Under the pieces are notes generated by a model. That model searched no databases, was not told where the DNA came from, and saw only the letters and a program-made list of their open reading frames with translations. Position numbers and translations under genes: made by a program. Positions 1 to 6,739 of a DNA stretch of 21,385 nucleotides are shown here, piece after piece. The first letter of the stretch is position 1. Each line of letters begins with the position of its first letter. This stretch comes from Elusimicrobiota bacterium (GTDB taxonomy: Bacteria > Elusimicrobiota > Elusimicrobia > Elusimicrobiales > UBA9959): NCBI GenBank assembly GCA_003482905.1, contig DMXM01000017.1, positions 1 through 21,385 of the forward strand, written 5' to 3'.

Positions 1-23
1 AAACTACTTTCGATTTTCCTGAA

Positions 24-68
24 TTGTCAAGGGGCACATTGACAAGCCTTAACCGGTCCTTCTATACT
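24..68 (+). promoter_or_regulatory. Sigma70-like promoter with dyad over the -35
   Basis: TTGACA at 39-44 and TATACT at 63-68 are separated by 18 bases, a near-consensus housekeeping promoter. The -35 is the right arm of an inverted repeat, TTGTCAA (24-30), 8 bases, TTGACAA (39-45), which could be an operator. Transcription would begin near 75 and give a leader of about 100 nt that is very GC-rich (for example a GGCC/GGCC hairpin around 88-106) ahead of the start at 178. Confidence 0.65.
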
Positions 69-177
69 ATTAATAAGCGCACCTGTCGGCCGCAAGCGGG
101 CCGTCGGCGCGCCGGCCGGTCCCGGGGGCCGGAGTTCTTAATGAGAATCTGGCCGGCAGCCAGCGCGGGGAGCTAAA

Positions 178-933
178 ATGACGATAGGTGATTCTTTTTT
201 TTCATTCATCAAGCCCTCACCGGCGCGCCCCGCGCCGAAGTCCGCCGCCGCGCCTCCTCCCCCCCCAAAGAAAAACGACGCCCTGACCGGCAAGGCGGCC
301 GATCTTGAACTGAAGATCAAGAAGCTGGAAGAACAGTATGCCGCTCCGGCGTCCGCGGCCCAGGGCCCGGGGAGGTTAGCCCAGGAAACCGCCGAGCTGC
401 GCGCGCGCGTCGCCTCCCTGGAGGAAATAATACGCCGCCCGGAATTTTCTGATCTAAGCGCGGCGCCGCTCGGCGTCGACCACCTTGAGCGGCGGCTGAA
501 CGGTATGGAATCCGGCCTGGCCAGCGATATAAAGGAACGCTTTTCCACTTTTGACGCGGTTTTAACCGAAACGGCCCGCAAAGCCGCTCTGGCCCTGCAA
601 GCCGCTTCCGGCGCCGCGCAACGGATAGAAAAACTGGAAGAAGGCACCACGCGCGTGGAACACATTAAGAACAGGCTGGAAAGCCTGGAGGGAAAACTTG
701 AGAAGATATACGATCTGGACGCCCTCGTCCAGTCCCTCAAGGCGAGCGTGGAAGGCATGGGGAAGAATGTCAACGGGGCCCTGCGGGATTCCGCCCTGAT
801 CTCCGCCGAGCACAAAAAACTGTTCTCCGATTTCGACTCCCTCGCCAACCAGGTCAGGCACTTCTCGGCGCTGTTCAGCCAGATGAGGACCGAACTGGCC
901 TTTTTAACCCCTAAAAAACAGGAGGACCGCTGA
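178..933 (+). CDS. Coiled-coil protein, function unknown
   Basis: This is a 251-residue protein without a signal peptide or membrane segment, so probably cytoplasmic. Residues about 14-34 are Pro/Ala/Lys-rich. Most of the rest (about 38-245) has heptad-like Leu/Ile spacing with many Glu, Lys, Arg and Ala, for example LEERxNGMES-like and KLEKIYDLDAL segments, predicting long coiled coils and self-association. The start at 178 follows GGGGAGC, a reasonable ribosome site. A run of eight C at 259-266 encodes part of the proline tract and could slip. The gene is transcribed from the promoter at 39-68 and converges on the PAS gene. I do not recognise a family; a structural or scaffold role is only a guess. 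Confidence 0.8.
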   Translation: MTIGDSFFSFIKPSPARPAPKSAAAPPPPPKKNDALTGKAADLELKIKKLEEQYAAPASAAQGPGRLAQETAELRARVASLEEIIRRPEFSDLSAAPLGVDHLERRLNGMESGLASDIKERFSTFDAVLTETARKAALALQAASGAAQRIEKLEEGTTRVEHIKNRLESLEGKLEKIYDLDALVQSLKASVEGMGKNVNGALRDSALISAEHKKLFSDFDSLANQVRHFSALFSQMRTELAFLTPKKQEDR

Positions 934-958
934 AGGTAAGACGGGCGGAAGAATCGCC

Positions 959-978
959 CCGCTGACGCGGCTTGTTTT
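959..978 (+). terminator. Weak hairpin terminator between convergent genes
   Basis: CCGC (959-962), loop TGAC, GCGG (967-970) is followed by CTTGTTTT. A second hairpin, GGGCG/CGCCC at 943-959, lies just before it. The stem is short, so termination is plausible but not certain. It sits in the 56-base gap between the coiled-coil gene and the convergent PAS gene. Confidence 0.35.
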
Positions 979-989
979 CAGCTTCGGTT

Positions 990-1325
990 TTAATTCCGTA
1001 TGAAGTGCGGCAGGTCGGCCGGGATCTCCAGGGAAAGCTCCACCAGGCCGGCGGGCTTGCCGTCCCGCAGCCACGGCGTCTGGTAGATGAGTTTTTTTAC
1101 GCCGTTCTTTTCTATGGTGTAAACGTTGGTAAACGGCTCCGCCAGCATTTTTTTCAGCTTAGTTTTGGCCGGTTCGGGGTGGCAGTCCAGCAGATTTTTT
1201 CCCGCCAGGCCGGCGCCGCCGCTTTTGGCGAAGGTGGCTGACGCTTTCGCGTTCATCTCAATGATCTTCCCCTCCGCGTCGCAGACCGTGATGGCGAAAT
1301 TTACCCCGTCTTTCCAATTTTCCAT
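990..1325 (-). CDS. Single-domain PAS protein
   Basis: The 111-residue product is essentially one PAS fold. It has the typical opening GVNFAITVCDAEGKIIEMN (strand-strand with the D-x-x-G-K-I turn), followed by a helix region (NLLDCHPEPAK) and the C-terminal strands LIYQTPWLRDGKPAGLVELS. Stand-alone PAS proteins of this length bind small ligands or partner proteins and lack an output domain of their own. No kinase, GGDEF or HTH part is present and no partner gene is adjacent. The ATG at 1325 is preceded by AAAGGAT, a good ribosome site. It is divergent from the nitroreductase gene, sharing an 83-base gap. Ligand and partner cannot be told from sequence. Confidence 0.8.
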   Translation of the reverse strand: MENWKDGVNFAITVCDAEGKIIEMNAKASATFAKSGGAGLAGKNLLDCHPEPAKTKLKKMLAEPFTNVYTIEKNGVKKLIYQTPWLRDGKPAGLVELSLEIPADLPHFIRN

Positions 1326-1395
1326 AAATTATCCTTTGGCTGAATTCAAGCCTGCCCGCCCCGCCAAGTCCGCAGCTTCTCCGCTTTGGCCCGAC

Positions 1396-1411
1396 TATAT
1401 TATAAAATATG
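1396..1411 (+). promoter_or_regulatory. -10 box abutting a start codon (leaderless candidate)
   Basis: TATATT (1396-1401) overlaps TATTAT and TATAAA, and the ATG at 1409 begins about seven bases downstream, where transcription would be expected to start. No Shine-Dalgarno sequence precedes the ATG and no good -35 is visible. A leaderless mRNA is the simplest reading. Confidence 0.45.
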
Positions 1412-1963
1412 GCTATGACGGAATCACGGTTTCTGGCACTGGCCGCCGCGCGGCGCAGCATCCGCAAATACACGCCCGTTCCCGTTGAAAGGGAAAAACT
1501 GGACCTCTGCCTTGAGGCCGCCCGCCTGGCCCCGTCGGCCTGCAACGCCCAGCCCTACAAATTCATCGTACTGGAAGATCCGGCCGCCCGCCAAAAATTC
1601 TGCGCCGCCGCTTTTACCGGGATTTATTCCGCCACCGGGTTCGCCGCCGCCGCACCCGCCCTGGCGCTGGTGGTCTCTGAAACGGGCAAGCTGAGCGCCT
1701 GGCTGGGCAACCAGGTGCGGGACACTAATTTCCGCCTGATGGACATAGGCATAGCGGCCGAACACTTCGTACTGGCGGCGGCCGAGCAGGGGCTCGGAAC
1801 CTGCTGGATAGGCTGGTTCAACGCAAAAGCCGGGGCCAAAGCCCTCGGGTTGGGCTCCGGCAGGAAAATAGAAGTGTTGCTGGCCGTAGGCTACCCCGAC
1901 GAGGCGCCGGCGCCCAGACCCCGCCGCTCCGCGGTAGAATTCTCCTCCTATAATAAAATATGA
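1409..1963 (+). CDS. Nitroreductase-family flavoprotein
   Basis: The 184-residue product matches the FMN-dependent nitroreductase fold. It has an N-terminal RRSIRKYT motif (about residues 15-22) for phosphate/flavin contacts, SACNAQPYKFIVL (about 43-55) as the usual S-x-x-N-x-Q-P-W/Y stretch, and GLGTCWIGWFN near the C-terminal part. Members reduce nitro groups, quinones, enones or iodotyrosines with NAD(P)H; the true substrate is unknown. The length is normal. Start at 1409 or the in-frame ATG at 1415 are both possible; neither has a clear ribosome site. Its stop overlaps the next start as ATGA at 1960-1963, so it is translationally coupled to two membrane-associated proteins. Confidence 0.85.
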   Translation: MAMTESRFLALAAARRSIRKYTPVPVEREKLDLCLEAARLAPSACNAQPYKFIVLEDPAARQKFCAAAFTGIYSATGFAAAAPALALVVSETGKLSAWLGNQVRDTNFRLMDIGIAAEHFVLAAAEQGLGTCWIGWFNAKAGAKALGLGSGRKIEVLLAVGYPDEAPAPRPRRSAVEFSSYNKI

Positions 1964-2310
1964 AAACACTGATCACAACCCTGCTCCTCTCCTGCTGCCT
2001 GACGCCGGCACGCGCCGCTACCGATTGCGCCGGGAACGCGGACGCCTGCGCCGCAAGTTCCGCTAAAACCTCCCCTTTCCTGGCGGCCTCGGCGGCTGAG
2101 CCCGCTACGGACAAAAGGCCCGCGGCCGTAACCAAAGAGACCGCGGCGCCCGGGCCCGGGACGCCGGCGGTGGCCGCCGTGTCCTCCGCGACCGCCGCCG
2201 CTCCCTCGCTGCCCGCTTCTTCCAGCCCGCTCTGGCTGATCTTTATATTCGTTTCCGTTACAGGCCTTTACTTATATCTGGGCGGTGCGGGAAAGAGGAG
2301 AAAGAAATGA
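1960..2310 (+). CDS. Small exported, C-terminally anchored Ala/Pro/Ser-rich protein
   Basis: This 116-residue protein begins with a signal peptide (MKTLITTLLLSCCLTPARA, probable cleavage after ARA at residue 19). A low-complexity Ala/Ser/Thr/Pro linker runs from about 20 to 88. A transmembrane helix (about 90-108, LWLIFIFVSVTGLYLYLGG) ends in the basic tail KRRKK, which would stay in the cytoplasm. Three Cys (residues 23, 29 and those in the signal) are present but no domain is recognisable. It overlaps both neighbours by ATGA, so the three genes are probably made together. The role is unknown; it may be a small partner of the following membrane protein. Confidence 0.7.
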   Translation: MKTLITTLLLSCCLTPARAATDCAGNADACAASSAKTSPFLAASAAEPATDKRPAAVTKETAAPGPGTPAVAAVSSATAAAPSLPASSSPLWLIFIFVSVTGLYLYLGGAGKRRKK

Positions 2311-3026
2311 CCCTGGATTACGGCAGTTTCGCCAAAGCTTCAACTTTGATCCACATAGCTCAGGGCGCCGGTTTTATGCTGCTGGGCGTGGCCGAAGCCT
2401 ATTCCCTCGATAACCCGGGGCGCAAAGCGGCGCTCTTAGGCCCGCTGTCCCTCCTGGCCGCCGCGGCCTCCATCCCGCTGATTATGCTGGCCCTGCCCGG
2501 AGCCTGGAGCCTGGATCAACTGCGTCTGGCCCTGGACATGCGCGGCGGCTTTTATCTCTTCCTGGCCTTCGCCTCTCTGTTAGGGGCCGCCGGCTTGAGC
2601 CGCATCACCCAGTTCGCGGCCCAACGGCATGAGGGCGCCTGGCAGGCGCTGTTCCTGTTTTTTCTGGCGGCCATCGGCCTTCTTTATTTTTTCATGGCCT
2701 CGCGCGTCAACGAGGAAGCCTGGCGGCAGGTGATGCTCTGGCACGCCGCCGCGGGCGTCACCCTTCTGCTGGCGGTGCTCCTCAAGGCCGCGCATATCTT
2801 CAACGGGCGGCGTTTCCTCCATGTCGGCTGGGCGACCCTGCTGCTGGCGACGGCGCTGCAGCTGCTGACCTATAAAGAATCCCCGGAAGCTTTCTCCCTG
2901 CGGCTGGTCACCTTTGAAGCGGCCCCCGTACTGCCCCCCGCCGCGCAGCCGGATAAACTACCACCCGCCGGTAATGCCGGAAGCGCTCCGCACCGTTCCC
3001 GGCCAAACTCTCGCCTGACCAAATAG
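2307..3026 (+). CDS. Multi-pass inner-membrane protein, unknown function
   Basis: The 239-residue product has about six hydrophobic segments (roughly 15-30, 42-68, 78-98, 112-132, 142-162 and 168-188), followed by a hydrophilic Pro/Ala-rich tail. No catalytic motif or known family was recognised. The start overlaps the preceding stop as ATGA. The stop codon TAG (3024-3026) lies inside the group II intron end: the insertion point is between 3022 and 3023. If 3022 is joined directly to 4931, the reading is still ACC AAA TAG. So the intron neither truncates nor extends this protein. The convergent ccdA operon lies on the other side. Confidence 0.7.
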   Translation: MTLDYGSFAKASTLIHIAQGAGFMLLGVAEAYSLDNPGRKAALLGPLSLLAAAASIPLIMLALPGAWSLDQLRLALDMRGGFYLFLAFASLLGAAGLSRITQFAAQRHEGAWQALFLFFLAAIGLLYFFMASRVNEEAWRQVMLWHAAAGVTLLLAVLLKAAHIFNGRRFLHVGWATLLLATALQLLTYKESPEAFSLRLVTFEAAPVLPPAAQPDKLPPAGNAGSAPHRSRPNSRLTK

Positions 3027-3101
3027 GGTAGGAGGCGGGTGCTTAGTTCACCCGCCGTCCTCACCACACCACCGTACGTACCGTTCGGTATACGGCGGTT
3101 C
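3023..3101 (-). ncRNA. Group II intron domains V and VI
   Basis: On the minus strand, ACCGCCGTA (3091-3099) pairs with TACGGTGGT (3068-3076) around an inner ACCG-AA-CGGT hairpin, giving the conserved catalytic domain V shape. Domain VI is the GGCGGGTG/CACCCGCC hairpin (3034-3041 with 3049-3056). After it, TCCTACCCTAT carries the candidate branch-point A a few bases before the 3' end at 3023. Confidence 0.8.
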
Positions 3102-3108
3102 ATCAGAA

Positions 3109-4617
3109 CTAATAGGCCAAAGAAAGCCGCCTGCTTACGCTCGGAAACCCCAACCTCTCAAGGCATTCGTTAGATAAGGCGTTGTTAAGGACGACGCTGC
3201 CGCCGATACTCCAACAACCCTTGCGGCTATTGGCGTATTCCCATGCTTTTGAACGTTCAAGACCTAACCTGACAAGATTGTCCTGTTTTGTCCTGATTTT
3301 CTTCCACTGCTTCCAGTAGCACATGCGTATCCGCCGTCGTATCCAGCCGTCAAGGTCACGCGCGTCGCTGCGCATGTCGGCTATGCGGAAGTAGTTAACC
3401 CAGCCCATTATAAGCCGCGTTAACTTGTCCCGCCGCCACTCCATGCCGCGCCCGTTACTCCTTGACGTGATTTCCCTTACCTTCTCCTTGAACCGCTGAA
3501 TGCTCTTGGGGTGAACAAAGTTCCGTGCCTTTCCTTCTTTCATGTAGAAGGAAATTCCCAGAAACTTTCTTCTGCCGGGTATATCTACTGCGCTTTTCTT
3601 CCGGTTTACTTTCAGCTTCAGCACGGTCTCAATATAACGGGTTATGCTTTCCATTACCCGCGCGCCCGCCTTTCTGCTTTTGACATAAATGTTGCAGTCA
3701 TCGGCATACCGGCAGAATTTGTGCCCGCGACTCTCCAATTCCTTGTCGAGTTCGTCGAGCATTATATTCGCAAGTAACGGGCTTAAAGGGCCGCCCTGCG
3801 GCGTTCCTTCGTCATTCTTTACCTTAACTCCGTTCACCAGCACGCCGGATTTAAGATATTTCCTGATTAGCCTTAACACCCGCTTGTCCTTGACCTTTCG
3901 CGCCACCAGCGACATCAGCTTGTCATGGTTCACGCGGTCGAAGAACTTCTCAAGGTCGAGGTCCACCACCCAGCGGCCCCCATCCTCGATATGCTTCCGC
4001 GCCGCTTTTATCGCCATGTGCGCGTTTCTCCCCGGACGGAAGCCGTAACTGTTCGCCGAGAAGCCTTTGTCAAAGACGCTATTGAGTGTCTGCGCTATCG
4101 CCTGCTGTATCAACCGGTCAACCACGGTAGGTATCCCAAGTTGCCGCGTGCCGCCGTCGGGTTTCGGTATTTCCACCCGCCGCACGGCCTGGGGATTATA
4201 TGCCCCCTCCAGGATTGATTGCCGCAACGCCGTGCCATGCTGTTTCAGGTATGGCAATAGTTCTTCTATCGTCATTCCGTCCACGCCATGACTGCCGCCG
4301 TTGGCTTTTACACGCTTGTAGGCAAGGTTAAGATTCTCCCGGCTTACAATCGCTTCCAGCAATCGCTCCGCTTTCCTTTCGCTATCGTCCTGTCCACTCT
4401 CGGACGCCGAAGGGTCGCTAAGCGCTCCCGCAGTATCCCGGGGTTCCACCCCTTTGTCCTGCGGCCAGCCCTCATTTGCTATGAAGTTGTATGCTTTCAT
4501 CGCTTCCCTTGCGAGTCCTTCAAGTTTCCAGAACCTCTGATGTTCGGCCCTTCTCCCGTCGTAAGGGATACTATGGCCTCTGCTGACTTCTGACAGTTCA
4601 ACCGCGCGTTGCCGCAC
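3109..4617 (-). CDS. ltrA: Group II intron reverse transcriptase/maturase
   Basis: This 502-residue protein copies the intron RNA and helps it fold and splice. RT blocks are in order: VEIPKPDGGTRQLGIPTVVDR (about 148-168), NSYGFRPGRNAHMAI (189-203), WVVDLDLEKFFDRVNHDKLM (216-235), GTPQGGPLSPLLANI (271-285) and the catalytic YADD (304-307). Residues about 360-450 form the maturase X domain (RLIMGWVNYFRIADM, WIRRRIRMCYWKQWKK). No HNH endonuclease domain follows, as in class C introns, which use DNA already open at replication forks or terminators. The GTG at 4617 is used here; the in-frame ATG at 4500 (MKAYNFIAN) is a real alternative, as the first 40 residues carry no RT motif. No frameshift is seen. 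Confidence 0.93.
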   Translation of the reverse strand: MRQRAVELSEVSRGHSIPYDGRRAEHQRFWKLEGLAREAMKAYNFIANEGWPQDKGVEPRDTAGALSDPSASESGQDDSERKAERLLEAIVSRENLNLAYKRVKANGGSHGVDGMTIEELLPYLKQHGTALRQSILEGAYNPQAVRRVEIPKPDGGTRQLGIPTVVDRLIQQAIAQTLNSVFDKGFSANSYGFRPGRNAHMAIKAARKHIEDGGRWVVDLDLEKFFDRVNHDKLMSLVARKVKDKRVLRLIRKYLKSGVLVNGVKVKNDEGTPQGGPLSPLLANIMLDELDKELESRGHKFCRYADDCNIYVKSRKAGARVMESITRYIETVLKLKVNRKKSAVDIPGRRKFLGISFYMKEGKARNFVHPKSIQRFKEKVREITSRSNGRGMEWRRDKLTRLIMGWVNYFRIADMRSDARDLDGWIRRRIRMCYWKQWKKIRTKQDNLVRLGLERSKAWEYANSRKGCWSIGGSVVLNNALSNECLERLGFPSVSRRLSLAY

Positions 4618-4930
4618 GGGTTGCCGCTTCGAAGTTCATCTCCACGGCATATCTGTCAGACCTCCGCGGGTAAGCCCGCACGCCTTCATCCCATATACCC
4701 GCCGCATTTACCCGGACAGCTTTGGATAGATTCGGACTTCGTTTTGTTATGGAAACTCGTCCGACTGTTCAGGCCTCGCTTGCGGTTCGTGTTCCTCGGG
4801 CCGGGACTTTGCCTCCGGCTTCCTTCAGATTCCGCCTCGCGGCGGACACCCTTGCCTTTGGCTAACGGTAGGTTCTATCAACCCCCGCAGGGGACTTTCA
4901 CCCCCAAGCGTGCGCGCATGCCGCGCGCAC

Positions 4931-4957
4931 ATAGAAAAGGCCGCCCAAGGCGGCCTT
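4931..4957 (-). terminator. Rho-independent terminator of the ccdA operon; intron target
   Basis: On the minus strand AAGGCCGCC, loop TTG, GGCGGCCTT form a perfect 9-bp stem followed by TTTTCTAT. The intron begins on the next base. It lies about 20 bases after the ccdA stop. The stem could also act on transcripts coming from the plus-strand membrane protein gene if the intron were absent. Confidence 0.85.
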
Positions 4958-4976
4958 CCCGGCGGCGCGACGTTCT

Positions 4977-5660
4977 TTAAACCACAAACATAAGTTTGTC
5001 CAGAAAAAGCAGCACGCCCGCGGCGGCAAGTATAACTCCGGCGGTTATTTCCACATAGCGCATGGCGACTTTAAAGCGGGCCATGAAGGCGAAGAACCTG
5101 GCCGTAAGGAAAGCGGCGGCCAGCAGCGGCAGCGCCATACCGGCGGAGTAGGTCACCAACAGGGCCACGCCCTTGCCCGCGGTGCCGGCCACGGCCGCCA
5201 TGCCCAGGATAACGGCAAGAATGGGGCCGATGCAGGGAGACCAGCCCAGCGCGAAGGCGAACCCCATCATAAAGGATCCCGCCGGGCCCTGGGTTATGCC
5301 GCGCATGGAAAAGCGCTTTTCATAGTTAAGGAATTTAAAATTGAACAGGCCGGTCATGTGCAGCCCCAGCAGCGCCATCACCACCCCGAACATCTTCATC
5401 AGCAGGTCCTTATGGGAGGCCAGCAGGTCCCCCACGCCGGAGGCGGCCGCGCCCATCAGGGCGAAGGCCAGCGTGAAGCCGCCTATAAAAATAGCCGCGT
5501 TACCCACCACTTTACGCGTGACCACCCTGGCGTCGCCCTTGACTATTTCGGCGGCCGAGAACCCGGAAAGCATGGACAGGTAGGCCGGCAGCAGCGGCAG
5601 TATGCACGGCGAGAAGAACGACATTATCCCGGCCCCGAAAGCGGCAAAAAATTGTCCCAT
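4977..5660 (-). CDS. ccdA: CcdA-type cytochrome c biogenesis / thiol-redox membrane protein
   Basis: The 227-residue product has about six transmembrane segments and the two conserved cysteines of the CcdA/DsbD-beta family: C19 in FFSPCILPLLPAYLS and C143 in GWSPCIGPILAV. The family moves reducing electrons from cytoplasmic thioredoxin across the membrane to extracytoplasmic thiol proteins, for cytochrome c maturation or disulfide reduction. No thioredoxin-like partner is encoded beside it; the gene upstream is an exported protein without cysteine, so the electron acceptor must lie elsewhere. The ATG at 5660 has GGGGAT upstream. It is the last gene of the operon before the terminator at 4931-4957. 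Confidence 0.9.
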   Translation of the reverse strand: MGQFFAAFGAGIMSFFSPCILPLLPAYLSMLSGFSAAEIVKGDARVVTRKVVGNAAIFIGGFTLAFALMGAAASGVGDLLASHKDLLMKMFGVVMALLGLHMTGLFNFKFLNYEKRFSMRGITQGPAGSFMMGFAFALGWSPCIGPILAVILGMAAVAGTAGKGVALLVTYSAGMALPLLAAAFLTARFFAFMARFKVAMRYVEITAGVILAAAGVLLFLDKLMFVV

Positions 5661-5672
5661 AGTTTATCCCCG

Positions 5673-6128
5673 TCAATCCGCCTTTGCGGCCTTTCCTGCG
5701 TGGGGTTTGATCTCCAGCTTGAAGATGTCCAGCCCCCCCCAGGGTCCGTTCTGCAGGTGGAACAGGACGGTGTATTTTTTTCCGGCGGCGTCCTTAAAGA
5801 CCGCCGTCACTTTTTTTACACCGCTATCTCCGTTGACCGGCTTGGGGTTGACCGAGGATAAAGAAAGCCTGAGGATCTTTTTTGTGGCCTTCTCCTCCAT
5901 AAAAAATGCGCCCTTTAACTGCGTGTCCTTGCGTATATAATCCGTCACAAAAGCCGCCAGGTCCTCGTCGTTTTCCTGTATCACGGTCTGATCGTCCTCA
6001 TCGTCGGAGCTTTTTGCCGTTTCGGTGGAGACCGCTGCTTCGGAAAGCCCCTCGTCCTCGTAGGCGGCCGCGGCGGTTCCAGGCCAAAACAGGCCGGCGG
6101 CCAGCAGCGCCAGATATATGTTTTTCAC
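5673..6128 (-). CDS. Exported acidic protein, unknown function
   Basis: This 151-residue protein has a signal peptide (MKNIYLALLAAGLFWPGTAAAA, cleavage near residue 22). A very acidic, low-complexity stretch follows (about 23-56, SSDDEDD, NDED). The C-terminal domain (about 57-145) is beta-rich, with LKGAFFMEE and KKYTVLFHLQNGPWGGLDIF. The C-terminal half could be a small ligand- or protein-binding fold, but I recognise no family. It contains no cysteine, so it is unlikely to be the redox client of CcdA. Its start overlaps the KdsC stop as ATGA and ccdA begins 12 bases after its end, so all are co-transcribed. An 8-base C run (5733-5740) lies within the gene. Confidence 0.75.
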   Translation of the reverse strand: MKNIYLALLAAGLFWPGTAAAAYEDEGLSEAAVSTETAKSSDDEDDQTVIQENDEDLAAFVTDYIRKDTQLKGAFFMEEKATKKILRLSLSSVNPKPVNGDSGVKKVTAVFKDAAGKKYTVLFHLQNGPWGGLDIFKLEIKPHAGKAAKAD

Positions 6129-6739
6129 TTTCCCCTCCCGCCGGATTCCCGGACTATCTTTATGGGGTCTTTTTTTATCGCGGGCCAGTGCGCCGTCTCC
6201 ACGTAATCCATTACCGTGCCCCAGTGCCCCTGGCTGCGGAGTATAAAATCGCAGACTTCACGCACCGCGCCCATCCCGCCTTCCTTGGCCGTGACCAGGT
6301 GCGCCGCGGCCTTAACTTCCTCCTGGGCGTTGGCCGGAGCGCAGGCGAACCCAGCTTTTTTCAGCACCGGGATGTCGGTCCAGTCGTCGCCCATGTAGGC
6401 CACGTTCTCGGGCCGCAGCCCGGTATCGGCCAGGATCTGGCGCAGCGGCTCCAGTTTAGAGAGGAAACCCTGGTAGGCGTAGCCCATCCCCAGACTTTTG
6501 GCCCTTTCTTCGGTCCCGGGGGATTCCCGCCCGGTTATTACGCCGGTAACGATGCCGAACTGGTTAAGCAGGCGCAGGCCTATCCCGTCCAGGGAGTGAA
6601 AGGATTTGAACTCCACCATTTCCGTCCCCTTGCCGGGGATGTAGTACATTTTCCCGTCCGTGAGTACCCCGTCCACGTCCATCAGGAAAAGTTTTATTTT
6701 TTTAGCGCGCGCCGCGTTGGCCGGAAGTTTTTTGGTCAT
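6125..6739 (-). CDS. kdsC: KdsC-like HAD phosphatase (Kdo-8-phosphate phosphatase)
   Basis: KdsC removes phosphate from 3-deoxy-D-manno-octulosonate 8-phosphate to give Kdo for the LPS inner core, in the cytoplasm. The HAD signature LFLMDVDGVLTDG supplies the nucleophile and acid Asp (D21, D23). ITGRES is motif 2 and MGDDWTDIPVLKKAGFACAP is the metal-binding motif 4, as in the capless C0 class. The start is taken as the ATG at 6739, which overlaps the upstream stop (CTATGA), giving 204 residues; a GTG at 6754 would add five. The N- and C-terminal extensions make it somewhat longer than typical KdsC (about 170-190). Other small HAD phosphatases of the YrbI type are possible. Confidence 0.85.
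   Translation of the reverse strand: MTKKLPANAARAKKIKLFLMDVDGVLTDGKMYYIPGKGTEMVEFKSFHSLDGIGLRLLNQFGIVTGVITGRESPGTEERAKSLGMGYAYQGFLSKLEPLRQILADTGLRPENVAYMGDDWTDIPVLKKAGFACAPANAQEEVKAAAHLVTAKEGGMGAVREVCDFILRSQGHWGTVMDYVETAHWPAIKKDPIKIVRESGGRGK

Larger units (their letters stand above)
3023..4930 (-). mobile_element. Group II intron, class C type, complete
   Basis: The element is 1908 bases. On the minus strand it starts GTGCGCGCGG, fitting the GUGYG 5' rule, and continues with GGGGGTGAAAGTCCCC typical of domain I. It ends with domain V, domain VI and the terminal bases CCTAT (AY rule). It encodes one reverse transcriptase/maturase. It lies directly after the hairpin and T-tract of a rho-independent terminator (4931-4957), which is the known target preference of class C introns. 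Boundaries are inferred from these end rules. The 313 bases from 4618 to 4930 hold RNA domains I to part of IV and no other gene. The ORF is unbroken, so the element may still be active. Confidence 0.9.

Noticed and set aside
138..848. 236-residue minus-strand reading frame opposite the first gene
   Set aside because: It is Ser/Arg/Ala low-complexity with no domain and mirrors the coiled-coil gene, which has a promoter and ribosome site.
2307..3026. Membrane protein truncated by the intron
   Set aside because: Joining 3022 to 4931 gives the same last codon and TAG stop, so nothing is lost.
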